Part shown: positions 31,844 through 40,840 of the stretch, piece after piece
Layout: every line of letters starts with the position of its first letter
How positions within the stretch are numbered: position 1 is the first letter of the stretch
DNA from: Mycolicibacterium aurum
GTDB lineage: Bacteria > Actinomycetota > Actinomycetes > Mycobacteriales > Mycobacteriaceae
Length of the DNA stretch: 64,000 nt
Direction: 5' to 3'
NCBI GenBank assembly: GCA_900078775.1
Contig: LT549889.1
Coordinates: 3,844,001 to 3,908,000, forward strand
Translations under genes and position numbers: made by a program
Notes under the pieces: generated by a model
Databases searched by the model: none
Told to the model about the DNA's origin: nothing
Seen by the model: the letters and a program-made list of their open reading frames with translations, nothing else

Positions 31844-33664
31844 TCACGCCAGCGACTCCACCCACGCCCGGTGCAGCGCCGCGAACTGCCCGTCCCCGCC
31901 GATCAATTCCTCGGGTGACCCGTCCTCCACGACCTCACCGTGCTCGAGCACCAGCACCCGGTCGGCGATCTGCACCGTGGACAGCCGGTGCGCGATCACC
32001 ACCGCGGTGCGGTCGGCCAGCACGGTGGCCAAGGCGCGCTGCACCATTCGCTCGCTCGGGATGTCCAACGACGAGGTCGCCTCGTCCAGGATCAGCACCG
32101 CCGGATCGGCCAAAAACGCCCGCGCGAACGCGATCAGCTGACGCTGCCCGGCCGAGAGCCGGCCCCCGCGCTTCGCGACATCGGTCAGATACCCCTCGGG
32201 CAGGCCGTCGATGAACCGGTCCGCGCCGACGGCCTCCGCCGCCTCCCGCACCTCGGCGTCGGTGGCCTCGGGCCGGCCGAACCGGATGTTGTCGGCGACG
32301 GTGCCCTCGAACATGAAGTTCTCCTGGGTCACCATCACCACCTGCGAACGCAGGTCGGCTTGGGCGACATCGCGCAGATCGATCCCGTCCAGCGTCACCG
32401 CGCCGGACACCGGGTCGTAGAACCGGGCCAGCAGTTTGGCGATGGTGGTCTTACCGGCACCGGTGGTGCCGACCAGCGCGACGGTCTGCCCGGCCGGGAT
32501 GTCCAACGTCAACGAGGGCAGCACCGGCCGGTCCGGCACGTAGCAGAACTGCACGTCCTGGAAGGCGATGTGGCCCTGCACATCCGACAGCGGCACCGGA
32601 TGCGCGGGATCCTCGATGCCCGGATCCTCGGCGAGCACCCCGGCGATCTTCTCCAGCGCCGCCGACGCGGACTGGAAGGTATTGAAGAACTGCGAGATCT
32701 CCTGCATCGGCTCGAAGAAGATCCGCAGGTACAGCAGGAACGCGGTCAGCGTGCCCAACGTCATCTGGTCCTCCAGCACCAGGTAACCGCCGTAGAGCAG
32801 CACCGCCCCGGTGGTCAGGTTGCCGGTCAACCGGACCGCCGGCATGAAGATCGCCAGCAGCTTGAACGCCCGCTCGTTGATCGTCTTGTACTGGTCGGCG
32901 ACGTCCTCGAAGATCTCCTGGTTGCGCGGTTCGCGGCGGTAGGCCTGCACGGCCTTGATGCCGGTCATGGTCTCGACGAACTGCACGATCACCAGCGCCG
33001 CGGCCTCGCGGACCTTGAGATAGGTGCGCGCGGATTCGTTGCGGAACCACCAGGTGAGCAGCACCAGCACCGGGAACGCGCACAGGCAGGCCAGCCCGAG
33101 CCGCCAGTCCAGCGTCAGCAGCAGCACGGCGGTGCCGAACATGGTCAGCACCGCGGTGATCAGACCGTCGAACCCGGTGGCCAGAATGTCCTGGATGGCG
33201 TCCACGTCATTGGTGGACCGGGCCACCACCCGGCCCGAGGTGTACCGGTCGTGGAACGCCACGTCGAGGCGCTGGAAGTGCCGGAACAGCCTGCGGCGCA
33301 GTTCGATCAGCACCTTCTGGCCGATCCGGCCGGACCGGCGCAGGAAGTACATCCGGCTGGTCGCCTGGGTCACCACCACCGCGCACAGCGCCGCCAGGAT
33401 GAGCAGCAGGTCATGGGCGTTGCCGGAGGCCGCGATGGGCGGGATGCCGTGATCGATGCCGCGCTGCACCAGCAGCGGCACCGACAGCCGGGCCGCGTTC
33501 TCCACCACCACGACGACGGCGAGCACCGCGAGCACCGGCCAGTACGGCTTCAGCAGCGACCCCAGCAGCGCACGGGCCTCGCGGCGCCGCGAGATCGACT
33601 CGTCGATGGGCAGGTTCTCGTCGTCGGCGGAGACCGCCTGACCCCGCCAGTCGGTGACGCTCAT
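31844..33664 (-). CDS. ABC exporter half-transporter with complete catalytic glutamate
   Basis: A 606-residue half-transporter: six membrane spans (about 35-330) and an ATPase domain with Walker A GTTGAGKTTIAKLL (near 400), signature RLSAGQRQL (one residue off LSGGQ), Walker B ILDEATSSLD with the catalytic glutamate, and the H-loop IAHRLST. It overlaps the next half-transporter gene by four bases, so the two form a heterodimer of the Rv1272c/Rv1273c type. Together they would have one competent and one degenerate ATP site. The cargo is unknown; lipid or drug export or lipid import is possible. Confidence 0.9.
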   Translation of the reverse strand: MSVTDWRGQAVSADDENLPIDESISRRREARALLGSLLKPYWPVLAVLAVVVVVENAARLSVPLLVQRGIDHGIPPIAASGNAHDLLLILAALCAVVVTQATSRMYFLRRSGRIGQKVLIELRRRLFRHFQRLDVAFHDRYTSGRVVARSTNDVDAIQDILATGFDGLITAVLTMFGTAVLLLTLDWRLGLACLCAFPVLVLLTWWFRNESARTYLKVREAAALVIVQFVETMTGIKAVQAYRREPRNQEIFEDVADQYKTINERAFKLLAIFMPAVRLTGNLTTGAVLLYGGYLVLEDQMTLGTLTAFLLYLRIFFEPMQEISQFFNTFQSASAALEKIAGVLAEDPGIEDPAHPVPLSDVQGHIAFQDVQFCYVPDRPVLPSLTLDIPAGQTVALVGTTGAGKTTIAKLLARFYDPVSGAVTLDGIDLRDVAQADLRSQVVMVTQENFMFEGTVADNIRFGRPEATDAEVREAAEAVGADRFIDGLPEGYLTDVAKRGGRLSAGQRQLIAFARAFLADPAVLILDEATSSLDIPSERMVQRALATVLADRTAVVIAHRLSTVQIADRVLVLEHGEVVEDGSPEELIGGDGQFAALHRAWVESLA

Positions 33665-35469
33665 TGTTCAACCCCGGCCAGTTCCTCGTCGGCGGCCAGC
33701 AGATACCGGTACTCCGGTGCCTGCGCCAGCAGCTCGTGGTGCGTGCCGACCCGGGTCACGGTCCCGTTCTCCAAAAGCGCCACCCGATCGGCCAGCAGCA
33801 CCGTCGACGCGCGATGGGCCACCACGATGCCGGTGACATCGCGCAGCACCCGGCCCAGCGCCTCGGTGACCTCGGCCTCGGTGTGCACGTCCAGCGCGGA
33901 CAGGGTGTCGTCGAGCACCAGGATGCGTGGGTCGGCGATGATCGCACGGGCCAGCGAAAGGCGTTGGCGCTGACCGCCGGACAGGCTCATGCCCTGCTCA
34001 CCGATCCGGGTGTCCAGGCCGAACGGCAGGTCGAAGACGAACTCGGCCGACGCGACGTCGATGCCGCGGGCCAGGTCCTCGTCAGTGGCCCTCGGGTTGC
34101 CCAGGCGCAGGTTCTCCGCGACCGACATGGAGAACAGCGTCGGATCCTCGAAGGCGGTGGCCACCGTGCGGCGCAGCGCGGGCAGCGACAGGTCGCGGAT
34201 GTCGACGCCGTCGACCAGGATGGCGCCCTCGCTGACGTCGTGCAGCCGGGACAGCAGCGCGGCCAGCACCGACTTACCCGACCCGGTGGCACCGACCAGG
34301 GCGACCGTCTCCCCCGATTCCACGGTCAGGTTCACATGCCGCAGGGCCCAATCATCGCTGTCCGGGAACCGGAAGCCGACGTCGATCAGTTCCAGCCGCC
34401 CGCCGTGCGCGGCCGAGGCGTGCGGCCCGTCGGTGATCTCGCGCGGGGCGTCGAAGATCTCGGCGACCCGGTTGGCGGCCGTCATCGACTCCTGGGTCAT
34501 GGACAGCAGGAAGCCCAGCGAGGCGATCGGCCACACCAGCGACAGCATCATGGTGATGAACGCGACCAGGGTGCCCATGCTGATGTAGCCGTGCCCGGTG
34601 GCGTACGCGCCGACGCCGAGCACGATGATCAGCGTGATGTTGGGGATGACCTCCAGCAGCGTCCAGAACTTGGCCGACACCGCGACCTTGCGCACCTCGG
34701 TGTCGTACAGCCCGCTGACCCGCTCGTCGAACCCGCGGTAGGCGTGCTCCTCGCGGCCGAAGGACTTGATCACCCGCAGCCCGAGCGCGGACTCTTCGAC
34801 GTGGGTGGCGACGTTGCCGGACTGGTCCTGTGACTGCCGCGACAGCTTGGTGAACTGCCGCTGGAAGTGCAGCACGGTCACGGTGATCGGCACGATGGCC
34901 ACCACCACGACCACGCCGAGCGGCCAGTACATGGCCAGCAGGATCGCGGTGACCACGATGATCTGGACGATGTTGAGCATCAGGAACAGCAGCCCGAAGG
35001 ACAGGAACTGCCGGATCGCGCTCAGATCGTTCATCACCCGGCTCAGCAGCTGGCCGGACTGCCAGTTGCCGTGGAACGACATCGGCAGGATCTGCAGCCG
35101 CGCGTAGAGGTCCTTGCGGATGTCGGCCTCCACGCCCATGGTGGCCCGGGCCACCAGCCAGCGCCGGACGAACCACAGCACGGCCTCGGCGACCAGCAGC
35201 GCGCAGGCCGCCAGGCCCAGCGACCACAGCCCGGCGGAATCCTTCTCCCGGATCGGCCCGTCGATGACGGCCTTGGTGATCAGCGGCACCGACACGGTGG
35301 CGCCCAGGCTGAGGAACGCGGCCACCACCATCGCGATCCAGCGCACCTTGTACGGCTTCAGGTACGGCAACAGCCGCAGAATGTCCGAGGACGTCCTGAT
35401 CCGCTTCGGCGGCGGCGCGATCGCCGGTTCCGAACGGAGTCCCTGCACGCCGCCACCTCCCCTGGTCAT
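33661..35469 (-). CDS. ABC exporter half-transporter with degenerate Walker B
   Basis: A 602-residue half-transporter with six spans (about 45-340) and an ATPase domain: Walker A GATGSGKSVLAALL, canonical signature SLSGGQRQRL, Walker B ILVLDDTLSALD in which Asp replaces the catalytic Glu, and H-loop VAHRAST. Its LSGGQ pairs with the intact Walker B of the partner to form the working site. The ATG 35469 is preceded by GAAG. It is the first gene of the two-gene operon and lies upstream of prrA, transcribed away from it. Confidence 0.9.
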   Translation of the reverse strand: MTRGGGGVQGLRSEPAIAPPPKRIRTSSDILRLLPYLKPYKVRWIAMVVAAFLSLGATVSVPLITKAVIDGPIREKDSAGLWSLGLAACALLVAEAVLWFVRRWLVARATMGVEADIRKDLYARLQILPMSFHGNWQSGQLLSRVMNDLSAIRQFLSFGLLFLMLNIVQIIVVTAILLAMYWPLGVVVVVAIVPITVTVLHFQRQFTKLSRQSQDQSGNVATHVEESALGLRVIKSFGREEHAYRGFDERVSGLYDTEVRKVAVSAKFWTLLEVIPNITLIIVLGVGAYATGHGYISMGTLVAFITMMLSLVWPIASLGFLLSMTQESMTAANRVAEIFDAPREITDGPHASAAHGGRLELIDVGFRFPDSDDWALRHVNLTVESGETVALVGATGSGKSVLAALLSRLHDVSEGAILVDGVDIRDLSLPALRRTVATAFEDPTLFSMSVAENLRLGNPRATDEDLARGIDVASAEFVFDLPFGLDTRIGEQGMSLSGGQRQRLSLARAIIADPRILVLDDTLSALDVHTEAEVTEALGRVLRDVTGIVVAHRASTVLLADRVALLENGTVTRVGTHHELLAQAPEYRYLLAADEELAGVEQ

Positions 35470-35618
35470 CTTCAGTCCTATCGCACGATGCCGACAACCT
35501 ATTTCCGGCCTGCGGCCAACCTAAAACCTCAACAATGGATCAGGTCAAGAAACTTCCCCGCACCGCCGATGCCCAGGCCTCCCCCGGTTGCGGTGGTCTT
35601 TCAGGCAGTATTGGGCCC

Positions 35619-36323
35619 ATGGAAAGTGGTACCTCGGCCTCCCCGCGGGTTCTCGTCGTCGACGACGACCCCGACGTCCTCGCCTCGCTGGAGCGCGGCC
35701 TGCGGCTGTCCGGCTTCGAGGTGTCCACCGCGGTGGACGGCGCGGAGGCCCTGCGCAGCGCCACCGAGACCCGCCCGGACGCCATCGTGCTGGACATCAA
35801 CATGCCGGTCCTGGACGGCGTCAGCGTGGTCACCGCGCTGCGCGCCATGGACAACGACGTGCCGGTCTGCGTGCTGTCGGCGCGCACCAGCGTCGATGAC
35901 CGGGTCGCCGGGCTGGAGGCCGGCGCCGACGACTACCTGGTCAAGCCGTTCGTGCTGCAGGAGCTGGTGGCCCGGGTGAAGGCACTGCTGCGCCGCCGCG
36001 GTTCGACGGCCACGTTCTCCTCGGAGACCATCTCGGTGGGCCCACTGGAGGTCGACATCCCGGGCCGGCGCGCCCGGGTCAACGGCACCGACGTCGACCT
36101 GACCAAGCGCGAGTTCGACCTGCTGGCCGTGCTGGCCGAGCACAAGACCGCGGTGCTGTCCCGCGCCCAGCTGTTGGAGTTGGTGTGGGGTTATGACTTC
36201 GCCGCCGACACCAACGTCGTCGACGTGTTCATCGGCTACCTGCGCCGCAAGCTGGAGGCCGGCGGCGCGCCGCGGCTGCTGCACACCGTGCGCGGTGTGG
36301 GCTTCGTGCTGCGCACCCAGTAG
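35619..36323 (+). CDS. prrA: Two-component response regulator PrrA
   Basis: A 234-residue OmpR-type regulator, almost identical to M. tuberculosis PrrA (Rv0903c) by recollection. The receiver domain has the phospho-acceptor Asp59 (VLDINMPVLDGVS) and Lys109 (DDYLVKPF); the winged-helix domain includes LTKREFDLLAVLAEH and VDVFIGYLRRKLEAGG. It is essential in M. tuberculosis and in M. smegmatis has been linked to ammonium limitation and other stresses. ATG 35619 gives the orthologue's N-terminus; in-frame upstream codons from 35535 are not expected to be used. prrB follows after 15 bases. Confidence 0.96.
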   Translation: MESGTSASPRVLVVDDDPDVLASLERGLRLSGFEVSTAVDGAEALRSATETRPDAIVLDINMPVLDGVSVVTALRAMDNDVPVCVLSARTSVDDRVAGLEAGADDYLVKPFVLQELVARVKALLRRRGSTATFSSETISVGPLEVDIPGRRARVNGTDVDLTKREFDLLAVLAEHKTAVLSRAQLLELVWGYDFAADTNVVDVFIGYLRRKLEAGGAPRLLHTVRGVGFVLRTQ

Positions 36324-36338
36324 GTCAGAGGCGACCCC

Positions 36339-37700
36339 GTGGATCTGAACGACCGGCTCTACCGGATGCTCGGGCTGCCGAAACGCATCCTGTCGCTGCG
36401 CACCATCGTCACGGTGTCCGCGCTCGGGGTGGTGGCCGTCGTCATCACGATCGGCACCTGGGTGTGGATCGGCATCACCAATGAGCAGTACAGCCAGCTG
36501 GACCGCCGACTTGACTCGATCAGCAGCCTCGGCGACGTCAGCAGCCTGCTGTCCAGCGCGATGAAGGCCGACACCGACGCCCCGGTCGCCGACCCCGACC
36601 TGGTGCGCACCGCGCGCATCGGCGGGGCCACCGTGTCCATCCCCGGTGACATCGTGCTGCCGGAGTTCCCGGACGGTTTCGAGACCACCACCATCAACGG
36701 CGTCGAGTACCGGGTCCGCACGTTCACCGCCGGGCAGGCCTCGGTGGCGCTCGGGGCGACGCTGACTGACACCGAGGCCCAGATCAACGCCCAGCACCGC
36801 CGGGTGCTGCTCATCTGCGGCGGCGTCATCGGCGGCACCCTGGTGGTCGGCTGGATCATCTCCGCGGTGATGATCACCCCGTTCCGGCGGCTGGCCCAGC
36901 AGGCCCGCGCCATCAACGCGCAGTCCAACCCGGACGAGGTGCAGGTGCGCGGGGTGTGGGAGGCCACCGAGATCGGTGAGGCCGTCGAGGGCATGCTGGC
37001 GCGCATCGGCGACGAGCAGCAGCGCACCAAGGCCGCGCTGGAATCGGCCCGCGATTTCGCCGCGGTGGCCTCGCACGAGCTGCGCACCCCGCTGACCGCG
37101 ATGCGCACCAACCTCGAGGTGCTGGCCACCCTGGACATGCCCGAGGACCAGCGCGCCGAGGTGCTCGGTGACGTCATCCGCACCCAGTCGCGGATCGAGG
37201 CGACGCTGTCCGCGCTGGAACGGCTCGCGCAGGGGCAGCTGTCCACCTCCGACGACCATGCCCCCGTCGACCTGACCGAACTGCTCGACCGAGCCGCGCA
37301 CGACGCCATGCGGGTCTACCCGGAGCTGGACGTCTCGCTGGTGCCCGCGCCGACGGTGCTCATCCTCGGCCTGGCCGCCGGGCTGCGGCTGGCCGTCGAC
37401 AATGCCATCGCCAACGCGGTCAAACACGGGGACGCCAAGCGGGTGCAGCTGTCCGCGGTGAGCTCCCGCGAGGGTGTCGAGATCGCCATCGACGACGACG
37501 GCTGCGGTATCCCCGAAGAGGAACGCACCAAGGTCTTCGAGCGGTTCTCCCGCGGGTCCACCGCCTCGCATTCGGGGTCCGGGCTGGGCCTGGCCCTGGT
37601 CGCCCAGCAGGCCGAATTGCACGGCGGGACAGCCTCGTTGGAGGAGAGTCCGCTCGGCGGGACCCGGCTGCTGCTGCGGTTGCCGGGCCCGACGAACTAG
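36339..37700 (+). CDS. prrB: Two-component sensor kinase PrrB
   Basis: A 453-residue membrane histidine kinase. Span 1 is about 20-46 and span 2 about 156-180, with an outside sensor domain between them. A HAMP linker follows, then the phospho-accepting His246 in SHELRTPLTAMR, an N box in DNAIANAVKH, G1 DDGCGIPEEE and G2 SGSGLGLALV. Translation starts at GTG 36339. It phosphorylates PrrA. Its last bases overlap the convergent arfC stop (shared CTAG). Confidence 0.96.
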   Translation: MDLNDRLYRMLGLPKRILSLRTIVTVSALGVVAVVITIGTWVWIGITNEQYSQLDRRLDSISSLGDVSSLLSSAMKADTDAPVADPDLVRTARIGGATVSIPGDIVLPEFPDGFETTTINGVEYRVRTFTAGQASVALGATLTDTEAQINAQHRRVLLICGGVIGGTLVVGWIISAVMITPFRRLAQQARAINAQSNPDEVQVRGVWEATEIGEAVEGMLARIGDEQQRTKAALESARDFAAVASHELRTPLTAMRTNLEVLATLDMPEDQRAEVLGDVIRTQSRIEATLSALERLAQGQLSTSDDHAPVDLTELLDRAAHDAMRVYPELDVSLVPAPTVLILGLAAGLRLAVDNAIANAVKHGDAKRVQLSAVSSREGVEIAIDDDGCGIPEEERTKVFERFSRGSTASHSGSGLGLALVAQQAELHGGTASLEESPLGGTRLLLRLPGPTN

Positions 37701-37783
37701 TCCCGTGGCGCCCGGCGCACCGTGAACGCCAGCGTCAGCACCACCCCGAGCAGGAACGACAACACCAGCAACCCGACGCTCAT
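37697..37783 (-). CDS. arfC: ArfC-like mini membrane protein, 28 residues
   Basis: A 28-residue single-span peptide: MSVGLLVLSFLLGVVLTL, then a basic tail AFTVRRAPRD. Its ATG overlaps the arfB stop (ATGA), and it holds the place of arfC in the arfABC operon of M. tuberculosis (Rv0899-Rv0901, ammonia release and acid adaptation). Rv0901 is, as I recall, much longer with a cytoplasmic part, so this is either a truncated form or only a positional match. The hydrophobic core and coupling support it being translated. Confidence 0.6.
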   Translation of the reverse strand: MSVGLLVLSFLLGVVLTLAFTVRRAPRD

Positions 37784-37896
37784 GAGCGCTCGTCCTCACC
37801 GCGCGGTTCGATCAGCAGCACCGTCGCGGCCCAGGCCACCGCGGAGCCGGCGACGAACGCGAGCAGATACCAGAACCACTCCAGTACGAATCCCAT
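37780..37896 (-). CDS. arfB: ArfB-like small membrane protein, 38 residues
   Basis: A 38-residue single-span protein opening with MGFVLEWFWYLLAFVAGSAV, with a charged tail EPRGEDERS. It is preceded by a strong GAGGAGG and lies nine bases after arfA. The sequence resembles Rv0900 (its pattern MDFVxxW and YLLAFxGGSAVAW, from memory), so the arfB call is reasonably firm despite the size. It likely acts with ArfA in the acid-response ammonia release system. Confidence 0.75.
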   Translation of the reverse strand: MGFVLEWFWYLLAFVAGSAVAWAATVLLIEPRGEDERS

Positions 37897-37905
37897 GTCG
37901 CCTCC

Positions 37906-38853
37906 TCAGCTGACCGTGATCTCGACGCGCCGGTTCTGCGCCCGGCCGGTCTCGGTGTCATTGCCGGTGACCGGCTCGGCCGCACCGGCCCCCTCGGAGG
38001 TGATCCGGTCCGCCGCCACCCCGAGCACAATCAGGGCGTTGGCAACGGCTTTCGCTTGTTTGGCACTCACCTCGATGCTCACCGCATCGGTAGCGGTGTC
38101 GTCGGAGTGCCCGGTGATGAACACCTTGGCCTGCGGGCAGGCCGTCAGTTCCCTGGCGATCTGACCGAGCAGCGGCGCCGAAGTCTCCGCGACCCGGGCG
38201 TTGTCGGCCTCGTACTGGATCGGGGTGCGCAGCAGACCCGAGATCTCCTGCTGCAGCGCGGCGCACTCACCGGTCAGCCCGGGGCCCACGGGCGCGGCCG
38301 GTGGGGCCGATCCCGGTGTGATGATGGCGATGTCGTTGATCACCGTCAGATCGGGCCAGGCCGCCTCCACCGCGTCCTGCACCTGGGTCGTGACGTCCTC
38401 GGAGTCGGCGGTGCCGGTGAGGATGACATCGCTGCCGCTGATGCTGAACCCGAAGTCCGGCAACGAGGACCCCGCGGTCAGCACACCGTCCAACCCGGCG
38501 AGATCGGGCGCAGTGATGCCCCCGATGACGGTCAGCGCGTCGACGACGTTCGACCCGGGCAGCAGCGTCCGCACCCGGTCCACCGCGAAAGTCCGCGACG
38601 GTTCATCGGGCACCTGGCCGCTGAGGACGACGTCATCGTTGCTGTGCTGCAACGAGAACGGCGCCATCACGACACTCGCGCGATCACCGGCCGGGGTCGG
38701 CGCGGTGGTCAGAGCAGGGTTCGGCAGCGCCACGTCCGGGGTGTCGTCAGGTCCCGCGGTCCCGATCAGCGCGAGGGCCAGCGGCACCACGATCAGCGCC
38801 GCCAGCCATCCCGCACCCGGCGGACGGCGGTGGAAGTCGGTCGAACTCGGCAC
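37906..38853 (-). CDS. arfA: OmpA-family protein ArfA (BON and OmpA domains)
   Basis: A 315-residue protein with one N-terminal span (about 15-33), a BON-like central region (about 70-180, with VDRVRTLLPGSNVVDALTVI and DVILTGTADSEDV) and a C-terminal OmpA peptidoglycan-binding domain (about 200-315, with VFITGHSDDTA and GAAEPVTGNDTETGRAQNRR). It corresponds to Rv0899/ArfA, required for growth at low pH through ammonia release. The order arfA-arfB-arfC is conserved. The FKBP gene ends three bases upstream, so it may be the first gene of the operon here. Confidence 0.93.
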   Translation of the reverse strand: MPSSTDFHRRPPGAGWLAALIVVPLALALIGTAGPDDTPDVALPNPALTTAPTPAGDRASVVMAPFSLQHSNDDVVLSGQVPDEPSRTFAVDRVRTLLPGSNVVDALTVIGGITAPDLAGLDGVLTAGSSLPDFGFSISGSDVILTGTADSEDVTTQVQDAVEAAWPDLTVINDIAIITPGSAPPAAPVGPGLTGECAALQQEISGLLRTPIQYEADNARVAETSAPLLGQIARELTACPQAKVFITGHSDDTATDAVSIEVSAKQAKAVANALIVLGVAADRITSEGAGAAEPVTGNDTETGRAQNRRVEITVS

Positions 38854-38856
38854 CGG

Positions 38857-39219
38857 CTAGCGCGCGGCCAGCAGGTCGATGACGAAGATCAGGGTCTTGC
38901 CGGACAGCCGGTGTCCGCCGCCTTCGGGGCCGTATGCCAGAGCCGGCGGGATGGTCAGCTTGCGCCGCCCGCCCACCTTCATCCCGGGGATGCCGTCCTG
39001 CCAGCCCTGGATCAGGCCGCGCAGCGGGAAGGAGATCGCCTCGCCACGATTCCAGGAGCTGTCGAACTCTTCGCCGGTGTCGTACTCGACGCCGACGTAG
39101 TGCACCTGCACGGTGCCGCCCGGCACCGCTTCGGCGCCGTCGCCGACGGTCACGTCTTCGATGACCAGTTCGCTGGGCGCGGGGCCATCGGGAAATTCGA
39201 TCTCGGGTTTCGTTGCCAT
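38857..39219 (-). CDS. FKBP-type peptidyl-prolyl isomerase
   Basis: A 120-residue FKBP domain covering the full length: VQVHYVGVEYDTGEEFDSSW, RGLIQGWQDGIPGMKVGGRR and IPPALAYGP are the classic strands and the FK506-pocket residues. No signal peptide, so cytoplasmic. It catalyses proline isomerisation during folding. It lies three bases ahead of arfA on the same strand, which suggests cotranscription. It diverges from the FAD oxidoreductase gene. Confidence 0.93.
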   Translation of the reverse strand: MATKPEIEFPDGPAPSELVIEDVTVGDGAEAVPGGTVQVHYVGVEYDTGEEFDSSWNRGEAISFPLRGLIQGWQDGIPGMKVGGRRKLTIPPALAYGPEGGGHRLSGKTLIFVIDLLAAR

Positions 39220-39251
39220 GGTTTCCTACCGTAGTCGGGCAGACTTGGCGT

Positions 39252-40808
39252 GTGGCCGCAGACCAAGACATCGTCATCGTCGGAGGTGGGCACAACGGCC
39301 TCGTCGCCGCTGCGTACCTGGCCAGGGCCGGTCGCCGGGTCACCGTGCTGGAACGCCTGGACCACGTCGGCGGCGCCGCGGTGTCCGCACACGCCTTCGA
39401 CGGCGTCGACGCCCGCCTGTCCCGCTACTCGTATCTGGTGAGCCTGTTGCCCCGGCGCATCATCGACGACCTCGGCGCCCGGATCCGGCTGGCCCGTCGC
39501 CGGGTGTCTTCGTACACCCCCGATCCGGCCACCCGGGGCGCCACCGGGCTGTTGATCGGCGGGCGAAACACCTTCGCGGCCATCGGCGCCGGGGGTGACG
39601 AGGCCCGGTTCACCGAGTTCTACCGGCGCGCGCGGCTGGTCACCGGCACGCTGTGGCCGACACTGTTGTCCCCGCTGAGCACCCGTTCGGCCGCCCGGGA
39701 GCGGGTGCTGGGTTCGGGTGACCCGGCCGCGGCCGCCGGCTGGGACACCCTGATCGACACCCCGATCGGCCGCGGCATCGCCGAGGCGGTGCACAACGAC
39801 CTGGTGCGCGGGGTGATGGCCACCGACGCACTGATCGGCACCTTCGCCAGCACCGACGATCCGTCGCTGATCCAGAACATCTGTTTCCTGTATCACCTCA
39901 TCGGCGGCGGCACCGGCGACTGGGACGTCCCGATCGGCGGCATGGGCGCGGTCACCGGCGCGCTCAGCGCGGCCGCCTGTGGCTACGGCGCCGAGATCGT
40001 CACCGGGGCCGAGGTGTATGCCATCAGCCCGGACGGCGACGTGCGCTACCGCACCAGGGATGGCGAGCACACCATGCACGGCACGCACGTACTCGCCGGG
40101 GTGTCCCCGGCGGTGCTGGCCCGTCTGCTCGGCGAGCCCGCGCCGGAAACCGCGCCGGGAGCCCAGATCAAGGTCAACCTGATGCTCAAGCGGCTGCCGA
40201 GGCTGCGGGATCAGTGGGTGGGCCCGGAGCAGGCCTTCGCCGGCACCTTCCACATCAACGAGACCATGCGGCAACTGGACTCGGCGTACGCCGCCGCGGC
40301 CGCGGGTGAGCTGCCCGACCCGCTGCCCTGCGAGGTGTACTGCCATTCGCTGACCGATCCGAGCATCCTGTCCGAGCCGCTGCGCCGAAGCGGCGCGCAC
40401 ACCTTGACGGTGTTCGGGCTGCACACCCCGCACGGGCTGCTCGGCGACCTGGACCCGGACACTCGGCGCGTCAAACTGGCTGCGGCGGCGCTGCATTCGC
40501 TGAACTCGGTGCTGGCCGAGCCGATCCAGGACGTGGTGATGACCGACCACCGGGGCCGTCCCTGCGTGGAGGCCAAGACCACCGGCGATCTGGAGGAGGC
40601 CCTCGGCATGACCGCGGGCAACATCTTCCACGGCGTGCTGGGCTGGCCGTTCGCCGAGGACGACGAGGAGTTGGACACCCCGGCCAAACGCTGGGGTGTG
40701 GCCACCGCGCACGAGGCGATCCTGTTGTGCGGGTCCGGGGCTCGGCGCGGCGGCGCGGTGTCGGGCATCGGCGGGCACAACGCCGCGATGGCGGTGCTGC
40801 AGATCTAG
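39252..40808 (+). CDS. FAD-dependent phytoene-desaturase-like oxidoreductase (Rv0897c type)
   Basis: A 518-residue flavoprotein with the dinucleotide-binding N-terminus DIVIVGGGHNGLVAAAYLAR and the following VLERLDHVGGAAVS, as in phytoene desaturase and CrtI-like amine oxidases. The C-terminus SGARRGGAVSGIGGHNAAMA closes the FAD site. It corresponds to Rv0897c by position and motif. GTG 39252 is used because the FAD fold begins four residues later. Its natural substrate is unknown. The gene stands alone. Confidence 0.88.
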   Translation: MAADQDIVIVGGGHNGLVAAAYLARAGRRVTVLERLDHVGGAAVSAHAFDGVDARLSRYSYLVSLLPRRIIDDLGARIRLARRRVSSYTPDPATRGATGLLIGGRNTFAAIGAGGDEARFTEFYRRARLVTGTLWPTLLSPLSTRSAARERVLGSGDPAAAAGWDTLIDTPIGRGIAEAVHNDLVRGVMATDALIGTFASTDDPSLIQNICFLYHLIGGGTGDWDVPIGGMGAVTGALSAAACGYGAEIVTGAEVYAISPDGDVRYRTRDGEHTMHGTHVLAGVSPAVLARLLGEPAPETAPGAQIKVNLMLKRLPRLRDQWVGPEQAFAGTFHINETMRQLDSAYAAAAAGELPDPLPCEVYCHSLTDPSILSEPLRRSGAHTLTVFGLHTPHGLLGDLDPDTRRVKLAAAALHSLNSVLAEPIQDVVMTDHRGRPCVEAKTTGDLEEALGMTAGNIFHGVLGWPFAEDDEELDTPAKRWGVATAHEAILLCGSGARRGGAVSGIGGHNAAMAVLQI

Positions 40809-40840
40809 CACCGGCGGGCAGCAGCGCAGCGACCGGGGAA

